A stretch of DNA of 64,000 bases from Hippopus hippopus (GCA_946811185.2 OX328103.1:26208172-26272171); one strand, 5' to 3'; counted from the stretch's first letter, positions 23,801 to 32,100 are shown. Notes: generated from the sequence alone by a model not told the origin. A program made the numbers and translations.

Positions 23801-25471
23801 CCCTATATGATTTACCGTTTACCTATCAATCCTCTGTTTTAACGATCCAAAGGAGGAAAGCTTTCGAAAACATTGTTGAAAATGAGGAAAATATGACCAC
23901 GGTGAGCAGCTTTTCAGACAAAACTCAGAAATTCCTTTACATTTTATTTTTCCTGTACAAATGCTTTTAATACGGATGCGTATTTAATTTTGTCGTCAGG
24001 TAAGGATGTTTTTTTTTTTAACCCTTTCAATGTTTGGCAAAACTTGCAGTCGGACAAGACCATAAAAAACATTAGTTTTAATAGCAAGGAGCGTAATGTG
24101 GCCTTTCTTTCCCCGAAAGTATGGCTTTAACCATTCATAGAGGGGCCCAGGTTGCTCTCCGAGGCAGTTTTGACTCGGGATGGCGGGAACATAAACCATT
24201 TGGGCTAACATTTAAGTGTAAGGACTGTACCCAGGAAAGAAATTTTAGGTTCAGAGAGATGTTCACAGGTCCCGCCTAACTTTTCTCGCGATTTCTATCC
24301 TCTAAAAAGACTAATGTCATCATTTGAGCTACATTAGCCCTTAAGCAGCTAAGCGCGACTCACTGACGTTTTGCGGACAGTGTAGATCAAGATCAGACTG
24401 CACGGAACGTGCAGTCTGATCTTGGATCTACACTGTCCGATAGGGTGAATTTTTTCCTGCCCAAAATACCTTTGAAATAGCAGAATTTGGGTTATTACCA
24501 TCGGCTTGAAAATTTGATTTCACTTATTTAGCAGGATAAGGGTTGATCTAGCTAGAATAAGCTTCCTTGTAAGCAGCTTAAAAGTCATTTTTCTCGCAAT
24601 TTCTATCCTTTAAAAAGACAAATATTGTCATCTTACCCACATCAAAATTGTAGTCCGCAAGTACCTCCTGTTTGGTTATCCGATGTTTGCTGGTAGCAAC
24701 AAAATCTACTCTCTAAAGAGTAAATTCTGTTGCTCTTTGTAAAGAGATGGACACATGTAGTCACACCTCTGTTAGACGCCACTCTTGTTTAGCAGCTGCA
24801 TGTATTTATTCATCCACAGTTTCAGTTCGCATATCCTACTTTTCATTGTAAAGGACTCTGTGTTTAACAACCGCTTGTCTTAAAAGGCTATAGTTTTGTT
24901 TGTACCCGTCTGTAGCTGTAAAAACCCTTATCAAATATCCGCATGTTTTGACAATCCTCATAAAGAAGTCTTTTGTACACTCAGTCCTTTTACACCATGT
25001 CTCAAACATATCTTATGATTTGAGTAATATTTAATTTGTCGTCTGCAAATCTTCTCAGTCTGTACGTGCTTTATCGTTGTGGAAAAGAGTTGAGCAAGGA
25101 TTGACTGCACATGAAGCTTACGCTGCCTTCCCGAAAGTCTAGGCCTACGGTAGACATTGTTTATTTGTTTTAGCGCCAAATATTTAATCTCAATCTCTTT
25201 TGACAACTGAAAATATGGTCCACAGAAATTCGAAAAGACTTTATCGGATAGGCTTGATTAAACAAGCGGACGGTATAGATTCAAGATCAGACTGCACGTT
25301 CTGTGCAGTCTGATCTTGATCTATGTCGTCCACAAAAGCTTCCGTTTTCGTCTATGGTACTGAAAGGGCTGGGAAAAATGTTTATAATCGATCTGGTACT
25401 CACATAGCCATCTTTCTTGTAGTACAAATGGGATCTTTTCAAGTTCTCTACCGTGTAGTATTGTCTAAGTC
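9326..25471 (-). CDS. Coiled-coil protein of unknown function, ten exons, 5' incomplete
   Basis: Ten exons (25404-25471, 22723-22826, 21296-21383, 19639-19679, 18639-18907, 14760-14810, 11891-12147, 11035-11135, 9903-10044, 9326-9541) join with matching phases into about 445 codons ending in TAA. The product is hydrophilic and charged, with no signal peptide or membrane segment. It has heptad-like stretches (IENEKQYLRQKKFLESDL; RAQKKRIEHLEQVLRQL), a Ser/Pro/Arg-rich middle, an acidic DDDDD run, and a C-terminal block with YLRLSKSNIETLEDMLR followed by a basic tail. I do not recognise the family; a cytoskeletal or ciliary coiled-coil role is possible but unsupported. No start exon was found upstream of 25471. 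Repeats fill all the longer introns. Confidence 0.7.
9903..10044 (-). CDS. Coiled-coil gene, exon with leucine heptads
   Basis: Acceptor ATTCTTGCAG, donor CCAG, GTAAGAA. Encodes a basic coiled coil, RAQKKRIEHLEQVLRQLNPK, then STNEMDPFQ in phase with the terminal exon. Confidence 0.78.
10736..10990 (+). repeat. Family A MITE, badly decayed
   Basis: Retains GACCTGTCCAAATTGAAAGC and a GACAGGTCCGAAAAGATTGT remnant. The hairpin core is lost. Confidence 0.5.
11035..11135 (-). CDS. Coiled-coil gene exon
   Basis: Acceptor TAATGTACAG, donor CAAG, GTACGG. Encodes DRRLSDHRTKSG and then the amphipathic LDINALKELEHILNDARLY. Both junctions keep phase. Confidence 0.75.
11448..11665. repeat. Family B hairpin element, diverged
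   Basis: Starts GGCCATGCTCTGTGAAAAGG, has AGATCAGCCTGCGTAG, then a second reverse segment CGACCCAGGTCAGCCCATGC. The two core arms are separated and diverged. Confidence 0.55.
11830..11876. repeat. (AG)n microsatellite followed by a G-run
   Basis: About 18 AG units and then ten Gs. On the minus strand it becomes C-run plus (CT)n, beginning about 15 bp inside the intron after the exon at 11891-12147. Confidence 0.9.
11891..12147 (-). CDS. Coiled-coil gene exon with acidic run
   Basis: Acceptor AATGTTGCAG, donor CCGAGG, GTATTT. Reads TFEGAQGAKLHKAKSIEHP, an Arg/Ser-rich patch, DDDDD (a CATCAT run on the plus strand) and a coiled AVKLQNLYNKAIETVKLADE. Phase agrees with both neighbours. Confidence 0.75.
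13440..13655 (-). repeat. tRNA-derived SINE copy, decayed
   Basis: On the minus strand a tRNA-like head has A-box sequence GGTAGGTCAGTGGCTAGC and B-box sequence GTTTCGATACCC. It is followed by a body matching the SINE at 62183 (GTCAGTGACTTGGAAAGAAA). Confidence 0.6.
13854..13937. repeat. Tandem duplication, unit about 44 bp
   Basis: TACCTTTTATTTGCCTCTTT and GAATCAGGTGCA occur twice in direct succession with few differences. Confidence 0.8.
14062..14131. repeat. Strong hairpin, loop CTCGCTAAGGCTC
   Basis: ATATGGGAAATATACAC pairs with GTGTATATTTCCCATAT, and GTGCCGTG pairs with CACGGCAC one base off. The arms are about 28 bp around a loop centred on CTCGCTAAGGCT. Confidence 0.8.
14760..14810 (-). 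CDS. Coiled-coil gene, 51-nt exon
   Basis: Acceptor GGTTTCAG, donor ATGG, GTATGT. Encodes LEQRASRRSLEQPEHM, and both split codons resolve (GAT before, GTA after). Short, so supported mainly by splice sites and phase. Confidence 0.65.
15066..15232. repeat. Palindromic element with CTGATTGGCTAAACC core
   Basis: Inverted segments AACACTATTTCTGATTGGCT and CAAATCAGAAATTGCATTAC flank a short loop. Related to the better copy at 61708-61914. Confidence 0.55.
15452..15658 (+). repeat. Family C TTAA MITE, full length
   Basis: Starts TTAACCCTTACGCTGCTAAG and ends TTTTAGCAGGTTAAGGGTTAA, with TTAA at both ends. The central palindrome is GATCAGACAGCACAGAACTT with its partner CTGATCTTGG. Confidence 0.85.
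16569..16745. repeat. Imperfect tandem duplication, unit about 100 bp
   Basis: ATTACGTCATCATACCATAT, GACCGACTTTGACA and TTTTATCCGCGTGCAATGCA recur in order in a second, slightly shorter unit. Confidence 0.75.
16862..17127. repeat. Family B hairpin element, near full length
   Basis: Starts GAGCCGTGCACTGTCAAAGG and ends CCCCTTTTGCCAGAGCACGG. The centre reads CAGCCTGCGCAGTCCGCGCA, a nearly perfect palindrome. The 3' half has ATGGATCCATAATTATGTGA. Confidence 0.8.
17140..17275. repeat. Family B fragment
   Basis: Second partial copy directly downstream of the previous one: TCCTTTGACAGGCAGAAAAT, a diverged core GACCGGGTCAGCATGC, and terminal TTCAGAGCATGACTCATATG. Confidence 0.6.
17353..17615. repeat. 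Family B hairpin element, full length
   Basis: Starts GCATGCTCTGGCAAAAGGGG and ends CCCTTTTCACAGAGCACGGC. The core GTCAGCCTGCGCGGATTGCG is intact, and the interior is reversed relative to the copy at 16862. Confidence 0.82.
17753..18277 (+). repeat. Left arm of inverted repeat 1
   Basis: About 525 bp that is the reverse complement, with scattered differences, of 21887-22361. It shares GAAAGTCAACCTACTAAGCA, CCTGAAAACTATGATTTTGA and CAATCATGGGACG. The pair encloses three exons of the coiled-coil gene. Confidence 0.8.
18639..18907 (-). CDS. Coiled-coil gene, large Ser/Arg-rich exon
   Basis: Acceptor AACACAAG, donor GACAG, GTAATAA. Encodes SQTSLQDVKSKLFDYEKSRP, RSRRQLIES, a Pro/Thr stretch and KKQTEIKERDDKRMK. 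The preceding intron lacks a strong pyrimidine tract, so the acceptor is the least certain point. Confidence 0.68.
18944..19090 (-). repeat. Family A MITE fragment with A-run
   Basis: TTAACTCTTTACCGAACAAT and CCCGTATTTTAACAAACC are followed by an 18-A run where the first core arm should continue. Truncated after the second arm. Confidence 0.6.
19308..19509 (-). repeat. Family A MITE
   Basis: CTTACCACACAATGCCGAG, then a partly deleted core, and ends TGTTTGGTAGAGAGTTAA. Confidence 0.72.
19639..19679 (-). CDS. Coiled-coil gene, 41-nt exon
   Basis: Acceptor TATTTTTAG, donor GACAG, GTAAAGT. Encodes DRRLSVYATEDSD plus two bases that complete Arg at the next junction. Support is splice sites plus phase only. 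Confidence 0.6.
20290..20520. repeat. Family B element with core replaced by an A-run
   Basis: Starts TCATGCTCTGATAAAAAGGG and ends TTCACAGAGCATGGCTCA. Where the hairpin core should be there is a run of about 26 As, then GGACCGATACTT. Confidence 0.7.
20672..20891 (-). repeat. Family A MITE, diverged
   Basis: TTAACGACCCCTGAGG, a core with mismatches (GTGTAGGAAAAGGAGGAAAT), GTCATCTGCAAATG and final CTGGTAGAGTTAA. Confidence 0.68.
21020..21170. repeat. Family C fragment
   Basis: Core palindrome GATCAGACTGCACAGAGCGT with its partner GCAGTCTGATC. Termini not recognisable. Confidence 0.6.
21296..21383 (-). CDS. Coiled-coil gene exon
   Basis: Acceptor CGTATTTCAG, donor CACGG, GTAAGT. Encodes SRQEYLIKKQQERLENEKQY then HKSHSHLTR. 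The LENEKQY motif echoes IENEKQY in the exon before it. Confidence 0.72.
21501..21584. repeat. Half copy of the CTGATTGG palindromic element
   Basis: Matches the right half of 61708-61914: AATAAGACTAAG and ATGGTTGGTGAATATGGGCC. Confidence 0.45.
21887..22361 (-). repeat. Right arm of inverted repeat 1
   Basis: Reverse complement of 17753-18277: CTTCTATTGGCGCAATTTGT, CCAAAGATATGTCAGAATCA, GTGGGTTGACTTTCAAGC. Slightly shorter through small indels. Confidence 0.8.
22418..22628 (+). repeat. Family C TTAA MITE, full length
   Basis: Starts TTAACCCTTAGCCTGCAATG and ends TAGCAGGTTAAGGTTTAA. The core GATCAGACTGCACAGAACGT has one mismatch in the second arm. Confidence 0.82.
22723..22826 (-). CDS. Coiled-coil gene exon
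   Basis: Donor CAGACAT, GTAAGTTA is strong. The acceptor CCTTCAAAG was chosen because it keeps phase 0 with the upstream exon; a nearby CCCTAG acceptor would break phase. Encodes DDRLRMQHTRIENEKQYLRQ, then KKFLESDLGERVSD. Confidence 0.68.
22914..22940. repeat. Family B terminal fragment
   Basis: Only TGAGCCATGCTCTGGCAAAA is left, matching a family B terminus. Confidence 0.5.
23258..23505. repeat. Family B hairpin element, near full length
   Basis: CGCTGGCAAAAGGGGTTTAA at the start, core GGTCACCCTGCGCGGACTGC, and TTTTTCACAGAGCGC at the end. The core carries compensating changes in both arms (GTCACCC / GGGTGAC). Confidence 0.8.
23586..23777 (+). repeat. Family A MITE with half core
   Basis: CTCTATACCAAACGAAATAA start, single core arm GTGGGAAAAGGATAAAATG, and GGGATTGTGAGGTAAAAGG end. 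Confidence 0.65.
23811..24004 (-). repeat. Family A MITE, decayed
   Basis: TTTTAACGATCCAAAGGAGG, a core remnant GAAAATGAGGAAAATATGAC, AAATGCTTTTAATACGGATG, then GTCGTCAGGTAAGG. Confidence 0.55.
24334..24544 (+). repeat. Family C MITE, full length
   Basis: TTAGCCCTTAAGCAGCTAAG to TTAGCAGGATAAGGGTTGA. Both termini have one change from TTAA. The core GATCAGACTGCACGGAACGT is a perfect palindrome with its partner. Confidence 0.8.
25255..25375. repeat. Family C fragment
   Basis: Core GATCAGACTGCACGTTCTGT with partner GCAGTCTGATCTTGAT, flanked by GGACGGTATAGATTC and GTCGTCCACAAAAG. Termini missing. Confidence 0.65.
25404..25471 (-). CDS. Coiled-coil gene, most upstream exon found
   Basis: Acceptor CCGTTTTTCAG, donor GGCTAT, GTGAGT. 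The only open frame gives LRQYYTVENLKRSHLYYKKD plus GY and starts mid-codon, so at least one further upstream exon is missing. Confidence 0.65.
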
Positions 25472-27681
25472 CTGAAAAACGGCGGCAGATTTACCTCAGA
25501 AACTTTCATGCGTTCTTTTTATCGACGTAGATCTAGCTGTTTTAAAAGCTGGGTTTTGGTTTGCTTTTTTATCTTAAATGAATAAATAGTAATTTGTATT
25601 ATTTTATTGTACTAATTTGTAAATTTTGTACTGATTAATAATTTAATATTTTCTACGTGTTATCCTACAACTCATTACTGTAGAGTCTACGTATTTTCAG
25701 ACACACCATTATTATCTTATTAGCAGTCAAAATTTGCTCATTTTGCGAAGATGAGTCGTATTAATATCTACTCTTACAATCTAGATCTAATTAAAACTTT
25801 GACTTTTCAACAGTATGCAAACCAACCAGGAAAAAGAGAAATTTGCTGGCGTGGTTATTTTTCATTATTCCTTTTAATAGAGAAACACACGCAAAAAAGT
25901 TTCAATAGATAGGCCCTACGTATTCCAGTTCCTGTTACGCCGCCTTTGTTTGATTTTAAGATCGTTCTTGTTTTACATTTAACAAATTATCAGTTGATAA
26001 ATGGATTCTATTTTTTAAAGCTCTATGAACGTTGACTTTATTATTTACTGATACAATAATTCCTCGTAAGTCTAAACGAAAATCGAAATGCGTCTTTTCA
26101 TGTTTACGTAGTCGAGCCTGGTAGCTCAGTCTGCATTGTAGGCCAACATGGCTTGAACATTCAAAGTTAGTTAATTTGGCATTTTCGATTTTTCACTGTC
26201 GCAGTTGTTTTTCTTTGTCTTCTTTCTAAAACGCCATGATTTTAATAATTACCAAACGGCCTTATTGTATTGCGAACTAGATTCGACCAATATCTAGATG
26301 GAAAGATACACTTTCATGGTCATAAATTGCCGATGATCGCTAGAAAATGGCGAAAAATTGCCTGTCGCAAAGTGGGTTGGGAAAGATTGACCATCTCGCG
26401 TAGGATAAATTCGGCATGTAAACCTAAACTTTGTAATTTTTTTTATTTCTAGGATGATATTTGATTTTGGAAAATTACTTACCGATATGTTAATTTCAAA
26501 ATCCAACAATGGACAACTATTTAATGATTGTCGCAAATATTCAAGTCAAGAACGTTAACACATTTTCATCACACACAAACATACCAGAAAGTACATGTAT
26601 GCAAACAAAAACATTTAAAAAAAATCGTAAGTGATCTAGGTTTGAAAAACTGCAAGCAAAACATGCTTTGGCGTAAGCATGAAATGATAATTGCATAATA
26701 ATCATAATATTCAGAAGTGGGACGTTCAGAATTATCAAGTACGTGAAACATTCTGCATGGGAAAACATGCAAAACTGTTTTTAAATGTCAAGACAAAAGG
26801 TTTTATTGTAATATCTATAGACCCTGTTTCTATTTAGAATAACATCTGCATTTCACAGACTAAGTATCTTAGTTGTAGGAAAAGAATAATGATATGTGCA
26901 GACAAGAACGTGGCAGTCAGGTACGTGCTCTGAATTATGGTTTCGACAGCTTTCTTGACTGAGTTTACAATGTGATGTGTCCATATGAATGCACAATGAG
27001 TACTGGTCTCAACATAGCCTCGACGTTTACTGGTATACCTTTCCTATTGAGCAGAAACTTCACGAGGAAATGTAATGTAAAGTACGTTTACTACATCATA
27101 AAACCAAGCGGAAATAAGTCATATGTATGTGTCATAGATGCTTTCTAGCATAAACATACGTAGACGTTGCTTAATATTTAAGTAGTTTTGGCGTTCACGT
27201 AAGTTTTATCAATTTCTACATGTTCCAGTTTCTGTGTTCTATGGTCAGGTACGTGAAAGTGATTGTACTGTGAAAACGGCAAGTCGTAAAATGACCCCAT
27301 TCACGTTTTTCAATAGAGTTTAGGTTAGTTACTTTCCTGTTCCATCATTTTCTAGCATGAAAATGCTCTTCTTACTGACTTTGAATATGAAATTAAGGGT
27401 CGCTGGTTCTATTCCCAGTCCTTTTCGAGGATTACAGTATGCATATTGATAGTCCTTGCAAAAAGAACCCATTCTTCTCTCGTCAAAGAATACTCAGTAT
27501 TGTTTTGATGCTTTAAAATTATCTGTGTCTTAGAGAAGAATGCCGAGTATTTTTTTTTCATCGTTTATCGATACTTGTTTAAGAAATGGATTCACAAATA
27601 TCAAGCTTACTGTGTCAAACTTGACTTCCAGTGAGACTTGCGTTGGCATGCCTTCTGAGCTCTACTGCACTGTAATGTAGA

Positions 27682-27828
27682 AATCTTACCCGATGTAAAA
27701 GAATTCTAGACTAGCTAAGACCATGAGACCTGATCCGCTCTTGAAAGCCACGAATAAGAAATCTTATCCCATGTTAAAAAGAGTTCTAGACTAGCTAAGA
27801 CTTAATCCGCTCAAAGCCACGAATAGCT
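27682..27828. repeat. Tandem duplication, unit about 80 bp
   Basis: GAAATCTTACCCGATGTAAA, TTCTAGACTAGCTAAGAC and AAAGCCACGAATA occur twice in the same order, with a small deletion in the second unit. Confidence 0.8.
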
Positions 27829-28424
27829 TGAAAAAAACTTAATGCTTTATCATACTTCACGCTGATCTTATTTATAGGGAAGGGGTTAGAAAATTAACAT
27901 TTGTCATACCTTACTCATCTTTCTTGTATTCAACGATTTCCAGCATAGATACATGGAAGGTCATAATTATGACGTCACCAGTTTTTGAGTAAAATATCAT
28001 GTAGTCAATTAATTGTGACGTAAAATTTCACCCGTCACTACTCGGCCAATTCCGTACCTATATCTAACTTGATAACCCGAGGTTTGCCGAATTCAATCCG
28101 CAATTCCGTGTTTTTTCATTATTTTGTTCTATGTCGCCGTTTGTCTAGTTGTAGGCTAACCTCCTTGCAGTGACTCGCTTTTCATCCAGAACAGCGGAAA
28201 GTATATTGATCAGATTGTGCAGCTTGCTCTTGGATGGAGCTTTAGTTTTCGGTATGCTTGGAGGGGGTTTAAACAGTCGCCACTGCTGTCATAAGTTTGT
28301 GTGAAGACAATAAAACTAGATCTAGTAGGCTATAGTGCTAGGGGTTAGCAATAACTTGCCAAAGGACACTCAACACTGCATGACCAGCGCCGCCGGTAAG
28401 GCTTTTTCATTAGGATTACAATGT

Positions 28425-28690
28425 ACACTGAACTCTTTTAGCGCCTTGGATTCTTTCCGAGGATTGATGATGATCTAGTCATTGCGACAGGATTCATTAG
28501 ATCTATTCTCTCACCGCTGACCATTGTTTCGACGATGGCCAAGTCGGAAAGTAGCCAGAGGTTTTGCAAGAATATTGTGCGGAGTACTGGTAAAAAGATA
28601 CCCTAGAAAAGCAGGGATAGGTGTACTGGCCGCCGCGATATATTAGTGAAATAATGTTGAAAACAGTGTTAAACACAATACAATCAATTA
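28425..28690 (+). repeat. SINE copy lacking the tRNA head
   Basis: Matches the body of the SINE at 62183 from TTTCCGAGGATTGATGA through TGACCATTGT, AAGTAGCCAGAGG, TATTGTGCGGAGTACTGGTA and AATAATGTTGAAAACAGTG. Ends with AATACAATCAAT. Confidence 0.72.
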
Positions 28691-28764
28691 ACTCGACTAC
28701 CTAGGATGTCTTTCGCCGGCGGACAATTATATGAAACTCGGAACGATTATAAAATTAAAGTGCC

Positions 28765-29226
28765 ATGTGCTGTGAAAAAGAGGTTGAATGCATATATGCA
28801 AAAAGTATTTACCCAGGTCAGTTAGCCCGGGTCCAGGCGGTAATTATCTCTGAATTACTTCGTATCACACTCTCTTAATCGCGATCTGCTACAGATCTTT
28901 TGCAGGTATCTGTTTATCGCTTCCGTTATCATTTTTGACAATGTAACGTCCGAATGATAGAACAAGAAAAAATGAACGAACTGGAACCCAGGCTAAGGTC
29001 AGCCTGCGCAGTTCGCCCAGGCTGACCTGTGTAGAAACTTTTTGTCAGACTATTGTTAAATTTTCTGCATGCCGGTGGATCATTATACCTCCAGATTCAG
29101 GTGGTTGTTAGAGAAAATAGATTTTATGGATCCCTGATTATGTGATGACTTGCTTGGTAGATCTATACCATAATGCATAACGGAGATGCATTAATTAATT
29201 AAACTCCCTTTGCCAGAGTGCCGCTC
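28765..29226. repeat. Family B element split by a 150-bp insertion
   Basis: Left end GTGCTGTGAAAAAGAGGTTG, core GGTCAGCCTGCGCAGTTCGC, and right end TTTGCCAGAGTGCCGCTC. Between the left end and the core lies unrelated DNA at about 28835-28987 whose ends CCGGGTCCAG and CTGGAACCCAGG are inverted copies. Confidence 0.65.
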
Positions 29227-29235
29227 ATTTAACCA

Positions 29236-29462
29236 TTAACTCTACCAAACGACAAAATTTAAGACTTGTTCAAATTGAAAGCATTTGCAGACGAAAAAAG
29301 AAATGTGACTCAAAAATTGAAATTTGTTTTGGGAAGGGCAGAAAACTTTGTGGGAAAAGGAGAAAATGCTGGTTACCAGCATTTTCTCCTTTTCCCACAA
29401 AGTTTTCAAAAGCTTTCTTTCTCAGGGTCGTTTAAAGTCGGGATTGTGTGGTAAAGGGTTAA
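29236..29462 (+). repeat. Family A TTAA MITE, full length
   Basis: TTAACTCTACCAAACGAC to GTGTGGTAAAGGGTTAA with an intact hairpin core. Its right TTAA at 29459-29462 is also the left TTAA of the family C copy that follows. Confidence 0.88.
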
Positions 29463-29674
29463 CCTGCTAAATAAGTGAAATGAAACTTTCAAGCCGATAA
29501 TAAAATACAACTCACAATTTTGCTTTTTCAAAGGTATTGGAGAAGGGGGGGGGGGGGGCTCTCCTTATCGGACTTAGTAGATCTAAGATCAGACTGCACG
29601 TTCTGTGCAGTCTGATCTTGATCTACTCTGTCCGCAAAAGGCCCTCAAGTCGCGCTAAGCAGCGTAAGGCTTAA
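29459..29674 (-). repeat. Family C TTAA MITE, full length, inverted
   Basis: TTAACCTGCTAAATAAGTGA to AGCAGCGTAAGGCTTAA. Core GATCAGACTGCACGTTCTGT with its perfect partner. A G-run of 12 at about 29546 is an internal expansion. Confidence 0.85.
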
Positions 29675-29786
29675 TAATATCTGTAATTTTAGCTACAGAT
29701 GTGAAATTTGTGTCACGCTTTCTTTCATGCGACAAACCTAGATCTAGATCTTTATCTAAGAAAGTCTATTGATGCTGAATAAAATA

Positions 29787-30013
29787 ACCCTTTACACAGT
29801 CCCCAGTCTCAACGACCTTGAGGAAGTAGGCCTTCGAAAACTGTTTGAAATTGATAAAATGTTGATAAGCATCACTCGATACTTTTTCAACAATGTTTTA
29901 TATCGCATTATCCAAACAACTAATCTTTTGAGGTAGATCTCGCACTCAAATTGCTGCCTGTAAGTGCTTTCAACTTGGTCGAGCCAACACGTTCTGTCGT
30001 TTGGCTAAAAGCT
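29787..30013 (-). repeat. Family A MITE, diverged
   Basis: CCCTTTACACAGTCCCCAG, AACGACCTTGAGGAAGTAGG, a decayed core, TGCTTTCAACTTGGTCGAGC and TTTGGCTAAAAGCTTA. Confidence 0.65.
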
Positions 30014-30702
30014 TACCCATGCTCCTAGCATTTTCTATTCTCTTGTAAAGTTTTCAGGTGGTTATTGAGTTATATATTGAGCAAGATCAGAATGGACAGA
30101 CAGACAGACAGACGGTGGCAGGAAAGACCCACGGAAAGCGGGCAAAGCTCTAGCCCGAAAGAGGACTAATAAAGACTAACCCAAGCTTAGAACCACATTT
30201 TAAAGGTACATCCTTACAACCGGAGAGAAAAAAAAACCGCTGTTAAATCTTGAAAGTGTGCAAATCGCTCAGCTGTGTGAACAAAACTGGAAACGACTAC
30301 AGGGATTGCTTTGAAGGCCTCTAAAACATAAAATGCATTTTTTATCCGTTGTAATCTGTGCGATCTTGCATCCATCAGGGGCAACATTTGGCATAAAGAT
30401 ACAAGAATGATTATAGTTTCATAAAATGAGGATGAAATGGATTAAAAACTGGCTGAAAAACTGCCTGAAACGAGTAAAGGTGTATCTTTAAGGTTTCAAA
30501 AACAATGTAGATCCACGGCATAAATTCAGTTCTTTATTTTGTTGAGAATCACAAAATTTCTAATCAAATAATGCTTGAAAATTCAATGAACAAGGCAGAT
30601 TCAACTTCAAACACATGTTTGACTTTGATCTACAAAGGAGAAGCAATTTAAGTATTAATGTACTAAATATACCTGAACTTGAATTAATGCCGATTGAGAA
30701 TT
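30014..30702. other. Intergenic, no gene seen
   Basis: Contains a short (GACA)n run at about 30095-30115 beside GGTGGCAGGAAAGACC. Nothing else recognisable. Confidence 0.4.
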
Positions 30703-30920
30703 AACTCTTAACCAAACAAGAAAATTTTAGACTGGTCCAAAAAGCATAATTTTCGAACGACAAATTTAATGATCAATAAGGATTTCTGTCTTTGATAGGG
30801 TAGAAAACATTGTGGAAATAGGAGAAAATGCTGGTTACCAGCTTTTTCTCTTTTTCCCACAATGTTTTCAAAAGCCTTTTTAACGGTCGTTAAAACTTGG
30901 GATTGTGTCGTAAAAAAAAA
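30703..30920 (+). repeat. Family A MITE
   Basis: TTAACTCTTAACCAAACAAG start, nearly intact core, GGGATTGTGTCGTAAAAA end. Confidence 0.75.
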
Positions 30921-30967
30921 AGATTTATCACTACCCCGTTATTGGATACTACACGTGTAGGCAAGCG

Positions 30968-31205
30968 TTAACACTTACCAAAAGCAAAATTTTAGACTCG
31001 TCAAAATTGAAAGCTTTTTGAAAAGCTTTTTGATGAAAAATCATATGTGGCTAAAACTGTTGAATAAGTCTCTGAAAGGCTAGAAATCATTGTGCCAAAA
31101 GTAGAAAATGCCAATAACCAGCATTTTCTCCGTGTCCCACAATGTTTTCAAAACGCTTTCTTCTTCATGGTCGTTAAAACTCGGGATTGTGTAGTATAGG
31201 GTTAA
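30968..31205 (+). repeat. Family A TTAA MITE, full length
   Basis: TTAACACTTACCAAAAGCAA to GTGTAGTATAGGGTTAA. It has a small internal duplication GAAAAGCTTTTTG and a mutated but palindromic core. Confidence 0.78.
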
Positions 31206-31334
31206 AATAACACCATTGTAGTACATGAAGAAATTCTCTATTTTGAACAGTTCATTTTTGCCAGAATTAAAATCGCTCAAAATGTAACAGATTAAAATCA
31301 ATATAACAGTAATACCAGGAAACGAGTGCAAAAA

Positions 31335-31564
31335 TCATCCCTTTACCAGACGACAAAATTTTAGCCTTGTCCAAATTGAAAGCATTTGCAGACGACAATT
31401 TCAGTGTGGCTCAAATGGTGCAATTTTTCTTTGATAGGGTAGAAAACATTGTGGGAAAAGGAGAAAATGATGGTTACTAGCATTTTCTCCTTTACCCACA
31501 ATTTTTTTCAAAAGGCTTCATTCCCAGGGTAGTTAAAAGTCGGCATTATACTGTAAAGGGTTAA
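31335..31564 (+). repeat. Family A TTAA MITE
   Basis: CCCTTTACCAGACGACAAAA to TACTGTAAAGGGTTAA with a core carrying a single centre change (ATGATGGTTACTAGCAT). Confidence 0.8.
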
Positions 31565-31785
31565 TTAAGTAAACAATCCCTGCCATGACACAGAATATTA
31601 AATTTCAAACGAAACCCAGACAATCTTTATATTTACTATGAAGGAGACAGTTTAACAATATTTTTTCCCAAGTTTCAACTCGGACATTTTTCTCATGTCA
31701 ATGAAATACAAGGAAACAATTTTACAACGTTGTTGCACTCAATCCAGATTTAACTGTTAAAATGAAAAGTGTAACTCAAGTCATC

Positions 31786-31836
31786 AAGATCCAACTGCAC
31801 AGAACATGCAGTCTCATCTTGGATCCAAAATTTCCA
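31786..31836. repeat. Family C core fragment
   Basis: AGATCCAACTGCACAGAACA with partner TGCAGTCTCATCTTGGATCC. Only the hairpin remains. Confidence 0.5.
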
Positions 31837-31848
31837 CCACTCTTCTAA

Positions 31849-32100
31849 ACGAGCCATGCAAAAAGGGGGCTTAATGCATCTGCAAAACATACCAACACAT
31901 GTCACCCTGCGCAGTTCCCACAGACTGAAAAGGGTCAAAACTCTGTTGCTATTTGCAAATTTTTTGCATGTCAAAGGATGATTTTACCTCAAGTTGATCG
32001 TTAGACTAACAGGATTTTATGGATTTATAGTTAAGTGGTAACTTCCTTGGCATAATTCATCAGGGAGATCCATTAAACTACCTTTTGCCAGACCACGGTG
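31849..32100. repeat. Family B element, diverged
   Basis: GAGCCATGCAAAAAGGGGGC, a core with only one good arm (CACCCTGCGCAGTTC), and CTACCTTTTGCCAGACCACG. Confidence 0.65.

Larger units (their letters stand above)
25472..29228. other. Intergenic, few repeats, no supported gene
   Basis: From 25472 to 27680 I see no gene or repeat, apart from a donor-like site near 26486 that fails phase. A tandem duplication, a SINE and a family B copy follow (listed separately). The promoter and first exon of the coiled-coil gene should lie here or further up but could not be identified. Confidence 0.45.

Noticed and set aside
26114..26165. Another tRNA-like SINE head (CCTGGTAGCTCAGTCTGCAT)
   Set aside because: Only an A-box-like stretch is seen, with no clear B box or SINE body after it.
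26486..26536. Upstream exon of the coiled-coil gene ending at a good GTAAGT donor
   Set aside because: The exon at 25404-25471 needs one carried base, and the candidate has an in-frame stop in that phase; the open phases do not join.
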